Assembly: GCA_030041385.1 (NCBI GenBank)
Contig: JASHNY010000028.1
Location: 1-48,736 of the forward strand
Length of the DNA: 48,736 bases
DNA from: Alphaproteobacteria bacterium
GTDB lineage: Bacteria > Pseudomonadota > Alphaproteobacteria > ATCC43930 > CGMCC-115725
Direction of reading: 5' to 3'
The notes below the pieces were generated by a model. The model was not told where the DNA came from, ran no database searches, and saw only the letters and a list, made by a program, of their open reading frames with translations. Below are positions 44,698 through 48,736 of this stretch, one piece after another. The translations under genes and the position numbers were made by a program. The number at the start of each line of letters is the position of its first letter. Within the stretch, counting starts at the first letter, position 1.

Positions 44698-45765
44698 CTA
44701 GACCGCTCGACGGTGCAGCGGCGTGACCTTCGCGCCGGCGGCGCGGTGTCCGCCGAGATGGCGCTCGGCGAGGATTTCGGCGATCTGCACCGCGTTGAGC
44801 GCGGCGCCCTTGCGCAGATTGTCGGCGACCACCCACATAGCCAACCCGTTAGCCACCGTGGGATCGGTGCGGATGCGGCTGACATAGACCGTATCCTCGC
44901 CGGCGGCCTCGGCCGGGGTCACATAGCCGGCATCGTTGCGATGATCGACGACGGTGACGCCTGGGGCCGATCGCAGGGCCTCGCGCGCCGCAGACGCCGA
45001 GACCGGACGGGCGAACTCGACATTGACCGCCTCGGCATGGCCAATGAACACTGGCACGCGCACGCAGGTCGCCATGACGGCAATGTCGGGGTCGAGAATC
45101 TTGCGGGTCTCGACCGCCATCTTCCACTCCTCCTTGGTCGAGCCGTCATCCATGAATACGTCGATGTGCGGGATCACGTTGAACGCGATCTGCTTGGTCA
45201 AGTGCTCGGGCTTGATCGCATCGTTGACATAGACCGCGCGGGTCTGCCCGAACAATTCGTCCATCGCCGCGCGCCCGGCGCCAGAGACCGACTGATAGGT
45301 GGCAACGACGACCCGCTTGATCCGGAACAGGTCGTGCAGCGGCTTCAGCGCCACGACCATCTGGATGGTCGAGCAGTTGGGGTTGGCGATGATGCCGCGT
45401 TTCCGGTATTGGCCGATCGCGTCCGGGTTGACCTCGGGCACCACCAGCGGCACGTCCGGCTCCATGCGGAAGCACGAGGTGTTGTCGATGACGACGGCGC
45501 CGGCCTTGGCGGCGCGCGGCGCAAACCCCGCCGACACCTTGCTGCCCGGCGACGACAGGACGATGTCGGTGCCGCGAAAGTCGAAATTGTCGAGCGCCTG
45601 GACATCGAGCACGTCGTCTTCGCCAAACGACACCTGCTTGCCGATCGACTGCGACGAGGCCAGCGCGACGACATCGTCGGCGGGAAACTCCCGCTCGGCG
45701 AGGACGCTCAGCATTTCGCGCCCGACATTGCCGGTTGCGCCGACTACGGCTACCTTGAATCCCAT
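44698..45765 (-). CDS. asd: Aspartate-semialdehyde dehydrogenase
   Basis: A 355-residue NADPH enzyme on the way to lysine, diaminopimelate, threonine and methionine. VAVVGATGNVGREML is the nucleotide loop (5-19), NPNCSTIQMV carries the catalytic Cys, and SVSGAGRAAMDELFGQT and HIDVFMDDGSTKEEWKM are family blocks. The usual end is near AVQIAEILAE; here about 20 further residues (RHLGGHRAAGAKVTPLHRRAV) follow. The ATG at 45765 is preceded by a purine-rich GAGGGAG. yejE starts 17 bases after its stop, so they are probably co-transcribed. Confidence 0.95.
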   Translation of the reverse strand: MGFKVAVVGATGNVGREMLSVLAEREFPADDVVALASSQSIGKQVSFGEDDVLDVQALDNFDFRGTDIVLSSPGSKVSAGFAPRAAKAGAVVIDNTSCFRMEPDVPLVVPEVNPDAIGQYRKRGIIANPNCSTIQMVVALKPLHDLFRIKRVVVATYQSVSGAGRAAMDELFGQTRAVYVNDAIKPEHLTKQIAFNVIPHIDVFMDDGSTKEEWKMAVETRKILDPDIAVMATCVRVPVFIGHAEAVNVEFARPVSASAAREALRSAPGVTVVDHRNDAGYVTPAEAAGEDTVYVSRIRTDPTVANGLAMWVVADNLRKGAALNAVQIAEILAERHLGGHRAAGAKVTPLHRRAV

Positions 45766-45891
45766 CGCGAAACTCCCTCGGGGAGTTGGAATGCGGTCAG
45801 AAACGCTATATCCAGCGCCATGGCCGATGACTTACGATGCCGGCCTGCGCTTGACAAGCGGCGGCTGGAGAGGCCGCAAGAATTTGCCGCC

Positions 45892-46212
45892 ATGAGCTAC
45901 GACGAATTCTGGTCCGGCTATCTCGGCGCACATGCCGATCCGCGCACGCGCGCCCTGCATTACATCGGCACCCTGTCGGCGGCGGCGGCGCTGATCGCAG
46001 CCGGGCTCGGGCGCGACTGGCGCTGGCTCGCGGCGGCGCCGGTGCTCGGCTATGGGCCGGCCTGGATCGGCCATGCCGCGTTCGAGCACAACCGGCCGAA
46101 AACCTTCGGCCATCCGGCATGGTCGCTGTTCAGCGACCTGCGCATGCTGGGCTTGTTCGCGGCCGGCCGCCTCGGCGGCGAATTGCGCCGCGCCGGGGTC
46201 GGGAGGCGGTGA
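45892..46212 (+). CDS. DUF962/Mpo1-like membrane protein
   Basis: A 106-residue protein: FWSGYLGAHADPRTRALHYIG, two membrane-spanning stretches (TLSAAAALIAAGLG and LAAAPVLGYGPAWIGHAAFE) and the motif EHNRPKTFGHPAWSLFSDLRM define DUF962. Yeast Mpo1 of this family is an iron-dependent fatty-acid alpha-dioxygenase and the conserved His residues (HYIG, GHAAFEHNRP, FGHP) fit that. The function in bacteria is unproven. Start ATG 45892; an in-frame ATG at 45820 is less likely. The stop overlaps the next start (TGATG). Confidence 0.82.
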   Translation: MSYDEFWSGYLGAHADPRTRALHYIGTLSAAAALIAAGLGRDWRWLAAAPVLGYGPAWIGHAAFEHNRPKTFGHPAWSLFSDLRMLGLFAAGRLGGELRRAGVGRR

Positions 46213-46613
46213 TGGCGGCGGTTCCGCTGGTCGAGTACGAGGCGGCGAGCGCCGAGGTGCGCGCCGTCTATGACGACATCATGGCAACCCGGCAGACCGA
46301 CTGGATAAACAATTTCTGGAAGGCGTTGGCCAACGATCCGGCGACGCTGCGCCGCACCTGGGAAAGCCTCAAGGCGGTCATGGCGCCGGGTGCGCTCGAC
46401 CCGGCGGTGAAGGAATTGATCTATCTGGCCGTCAGCGTCACCAACGGCTGCCGCTATTGCATGGCCTCGCACGGGGCGGCGGCCCGGAAGCTCGGCATGA
46501 CCCCGGCGATGTTCGGCGAGCTGCTCGCCGTCGTCGGTATGGCCAACGAGACCAACCGGCTCGCCGACGGCTATCGCGTTCCGGTAGACGAGCGCTTCGA
46601 AAACCTGTTCTGA
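46212..46613 (+). CDS. Carboxymuconolactone decarboxylase/AhpD-family protein
   Basis: A 133-residue protein of the CMD/AhpD fold: AVYDDIMATRQTDWINNFWK, then LDPAVKELIYLAVSVTNGCRYCMASH carrying the redox CxxC (CRYC) and the proton-relay His, and LGMTPAMFGELLAVVGMANE. The CxxCxxxH motif indicates an alkylhydroperoxidase (AhpD-like) activity and not a true decarboxylase. It overlaps the Mpo1-like gene by one base, so both are co-translated, and a VOC gene follows 85 bases on. Confidence 0.88.
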   Translation: MAAVPLVEYEAASAEVRAVYDDIMATRQTDWINNFWKALANDPATLRRTWESLKAVMAPGALDPAVKELIYLAVSVTNGCRYCMASHGAAARKLGMTPAMFGELLAVVGMANETNRLADGYRVPVDERFENLF

Positions 46614-46698
46614 TGCTGCGTAAAGGCGCGCACAGCCGGCGCCGATGTCGCATGCGCTACCAACGCACAGGGCTGTCGGAGAAATGTCGGAGGGCTAG

Positions 46699-47685
46699 AT
46701 GGAGAATCCATTCGATCGTTCGGCCGAAAATCTCGGCAACGTCACCGGGCTCGAACACGTCAACCTCGAAATCCCGGATCAGGGGCTGGCGAGCGAATTC
46801 TACCTGATGGGCTTGGGGCTGACCCGCGACCCGTATCTGTTCCCCGGTACCAACAACATGTGGGTAAACGTCGGCCGCACCAGCCAATTCCACCTGCCCA
46901 CCGGCGATGCCCTGGTGCTGCGCGGCACGATCGGCCTCGTCACTCCCGACCGCGAGGCGCTGCTCCAGCGGCTCGCATCGGTGAAGGCGAAACTGAAGGG
47001 CACCAAATTCGCCTACAAGGCGGCCAACGATTACGTCGAAGCGATCTGCCCGTGGGGCAACCGCTTTCACCTGCACAGCCCCGATCTCGACCGCTTCGGC
47101 GCGATCAACCTTGGCATGCCCTATGTCGAGTTCGACGTGCCGGCCGGCACCGCCGGCGGCATTGCCCGCTTCTATCGCGAGATTCTCGGCGCGAAGGCCG
47201 AGGTCGAAGGCAATGGCAGCGGCAAGGTCGCGCGCATCGCGGTCGGCCTCAAACAGGAATTGCGCTTCCGCGAGACGAGCAAGAAGCAGCCGGAATATGA
47301 CGGCCATCACCTGCAGGTCTATGTCGACGATTTCGGCGGCCCGCACGACCGGCTCGCCGAGCTCGACCTGATCACCGAGGAAAGCGACCGCTGCCAGTAT
47401 CGCTTTGAGGACATCGTCGATATCGATACCGGCAAGGTGCTGTTCACGATCGAGCACGAGGTGCGCAGCATGACGCACCCGCTCTACCTGCGGCCGCTGG
47501 TCAACCGCAACCCGGCGCAGTCCAACCGCACCTATTCGCTGGGCGGCGACGCCTGGAACCCGACCCTCACCCAGTCGCTGGGGCCGGGCAACCGGTCGCC
47601 CGACCCGCTCAAGGATCCGAAGGTTCCGACGATCATGAAGCGTCGCGCCGCGCGCATGGCGGCGGAGGCTGCGCGGTCGTCCTAG
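46699..47685 (+). CDS. VOC-family protein (ring-cleavage dioxygenase/glyoxalase-like)
   Basis: A 328-residue protein with two vicinal-oxygen-chelate modules: GLEHVNLEIPDQGLASEFYL starts the first (about 17) and GMPYVEFDVPAGTAGGIARFYRE the second (about 137). The metal ligand pattern (His of HVNLEI, and HHLQVYVDDF, and a Glu in FTIEHEVRS) is that of VOC metalloenzymes. A C-terminal tail after residue 260 (HPLYLRPLVNRNPAQSN, then RSPDPLKDPKV) is specific to this subgroup. The substrate is unknown. Likely part of a degradation unit with the CMD and alcohol dehydrogenase genes. Closed by a strong terminator. Confidence 0.85.
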   Translation: MENPFDRSAENLGNVTGLEHVNLEIPDQGLASEFYLMGLGLTRDPYLFPGTNNMWVNVGRTSQFHLPTGDALVLRGTIGLVTPDREALLQRLASVKAKLKGTKFAYKAANDYVEAICPWGNRFHLHSPDLDRFGAINLGMPYVEFDVPAGTAGGIARFYREILGAKAEVEGNGSGKVARIAVGLKQELRFRETSKKQPEYDGHHLQVYVDDFGGPHDRLAELDLITEESDRCQYRFEDIVDIDTGKVLFTIEHEVRSMTHPLYLRPLVNRNPAQSNRTYSLGGDAWNPTLTQSLGPGNRSPDPLKDPKVPTIMKRRAARMAAEAARSS

Positions 47686-47712
47686 TCTGCCTGCTGACCA
47701 ACATCAAGATGA

Positions 47713-47746
47713 AGCCCTCTTCGCCTTGAGCGGAGAGGGCTTTTTT
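47713..47746 (+). terminator. Rho-independent terminator after the VOC gene
   Basis: AGCCCTCT (47713-47720) and AGAGGGCT (47734-47741) form a perfect 8-bp stem, followed by a run of six T. It lies 27 bases after the VOC stop and 20 bases before the iron alcohol dehydrogenase start, so the two genes are probably separate transcripts or partly read through. Confidence 0.9.
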
Positions 47747-47765
47747 GTTGAGGGGACCCCCGACC

Positions 47766-48736
47766 ATGCAGACCGGCACGTATCGTTTTCCGGAAATGGA
47801 CAGCGTGGTTTACGGCCGCCCGTTTGCCGAGGTGCTGAAGGAAGAGGTGGAGAAAACCGGCGCCCACGCCGTCTTCGTGCTCGCAAGCGGCACCCTGGCG
47901 CGGCAGACCGATGCGGTCGATCAGCTCCGCACCGTGCTCGGCAACGGCCTCGCCGGGGTCTGCGCCAAAATCGGCGCGCACACGCCGCGGACGGATGTGG
48001 TCGCCGCGGCAAATGCGGCGCGCGAGGCCGGGGCCGACCTGCTGGTCACGCTGGGCGGCGGGTCGGTCACCGATGCGGCGAAGATGGTGGCGCTGTGCCT
48101 CGGCAACAGGGTCGGCGACCCGGCGCAGCTCGATGCCCTGCGCAACAGCGTCGCCGCCGATGGCGCGATCGTGCGTGCCCGGGTCGAGCCGCCGTCGGTG
48201 CGCACGGTGTGCATCCCGACCACATTGTCGGCCGGCGAATACAGCGCGTCGGCCGGCTGCACCGACACGGTGCGCCACGTCAAGGAAAGCTTCGCGCACC
48301 CGCTGATGACGCCGAAGACGGTGGTGCTCGACCCGCGGGCCAGCATCCACACGCCGGAATGGCTGTTCCTGTCGACCGGCATCCGCGCGGTCGACCATGC
48401 GGTCGAGGACATCTGCTCGGATTACTGCCAGCCGCTTTCGGAAGCGGCGTCGTTTCACGCCCTCGAACTGCTCGGCCGGGGTCTGCGCCGGGTCAAGGAC
48501 GATGCGCTCGACCTCGAGGCGCGGCTCGATTGCCAGCTCGGCGCCTGGCTGTCGATGGTCGGCTCGCAGACCGGCGTGCCGAAGGGCGCGAGCCACGGCA
48601 TCGGCCATGTGCTCGGCGGCACCGCGCACGTACCGCACGGCTATACCTCGTGCGTGATGCTGCCGCATGTGCTGCGCTACAACCACGCGGTCAATGCCGC
48701 GCGCCAGGCCAGGGTTAGCCAAGCACTGGGTCAGCC
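47766..48736 (+). CDS. Iron-containing alcohol dehydrogenase family protein (3' end beyond the window)
   Basis: At least 323 residues of a group III dehydrogenase are visible, open to the window edge. GGGSVTDAAKMVAL is the NAD(P)-binding motif, PTTLSAGEYSASAGCTD and VVLDPRASIHTPEWLFLSTG follow, and the metal site is AVDHAVEDICS and GASHGIGHVLGGTAHVPHGY (Asp and three His). The block GYTSCVMLPHVLRYNHAVN resembles maleylacetate reductase, which would suit an aromatic-ring degradation role beside the VOC and CMD genes, but the substrate is not certain. Start ATG 47766, preceded by GAGGGGACCCCCGACC. Confidence 0.88.
   Translation, partial: MQTGTYRFPEMDSVVYGRPFAEVLKEEVEKTGAHAVFVLASGTLARQTDAVDQLRTVLGNGLAGVCAKIGAHTPRTDVVAAANAAREAGADLLVTLGGGSVTDAAKMVALCLGNRVGDPAQLDALRNSVAADGAIVRARVEPPSVRTVCIPTTLSAGEYSASAGCTDTVRHVKESFAHPLMTPKTVVLDPRASIHTPEWLFLSTGIRAVDHAVEDICSDYCQPLSEAASFHALELLGRGLRRVKDDALDLEARLDCQLGAWLSMVGSQTGVPKGASHGIGHVLGGTAHVPHGYTSCVMLPHVLRYNHAVNAARQARVSQALGQ

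Overview
The window reads as chromosomal DNA of a GC-rich alphaproteobacterium, probably of the Rhodospirillales type (inference; no rRNA gene is present to place it). The clues are a circularly permuted two-piece tmRNA gene whose tag ends in ANDNFAPEALAA, an alpha-type SspB, homospermidine synthase, the serB/miaA/ilvB/ilvN/ilvC order, and several intergenic palindromic repeats of the kind scattered through alphaproteobacterial genomes. Genes are packed on both strands, often with 4-base start/stop overlaps.

Layout. 1-7.1 kb: the tail of an unidentified Pro/Ala-rich protein, a small membrane protein, homospermidine synthase, an exported FKBP isomerase, a short ModE-like regulator facing a modABC molybdate transporter, an SDR and a small exported protein. 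7.3-13.7 kb: a LivHMGF branched-chain amino-acid type ABC transporter without its binding protein, divergent from a molybdenum-hydroxylase large subunit and a GlcG/HbpS-like protein. 13.8-16.7 kb: an arsenic operon arsR-arsM-arsC-acr3 with a recognisable promoter and operator candidate. 16.7-20.9 kb: a radical SAM/SPASM-like gene divergent from a three-gene uracil catabolism (URC) cluster: GTP-cyclohydrolase-II-like Urc1, DUF1688 Urc4 and uracil phosphoribosyltransferase. 20.9-24.2 kb: a CpxP-like periplasmic protein, a putative anti-sigma factor, an ECF sigma factor and class I fumarase. 24.4-28.3 kb: a methyltransferase, sspB next to ssrA (tmRNA), thyX, and the Mrp/ApbC Fe-S carrier. 28.4-32.5 kb: hflK-hflC-DUF2065-degP. 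32.5-39.6 kb: serB, miaA, the ilvB-ilvN-ilvC branched-chain amino-acid pathway and glgA. 39.6-45.8 kb: an accessory HEPN-like gene, a stand-alone formyltransferase, an OmpA-like lipoprotein, yejF-yejE and asd. 45.9-48.7 kb: an Mpo1-like protein, a CMD/AhpD-like protein, a VOC dioxygenase-like protein, a rho-independent terminator and an iron-containing alcohol dehydrogenase cut by the window end.

How the genes work together. Molybdate uptake (modABC) serves molybdoenzymes such as the hydroxylase at 11-13 kb. The ars genes sense, reduce, methylate and export arsenic. tmRNA tags stalled nascent chains and SspB hands the tagged proteins to ClpXP; HflKC and DegP add membrane and periplasmic quality control. 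The URC genes should convert uracil via UMP to urea and a C3 unit, and the adjacent divergent radical SAM enzyme is the best candidate for an undescribed partner in this window.
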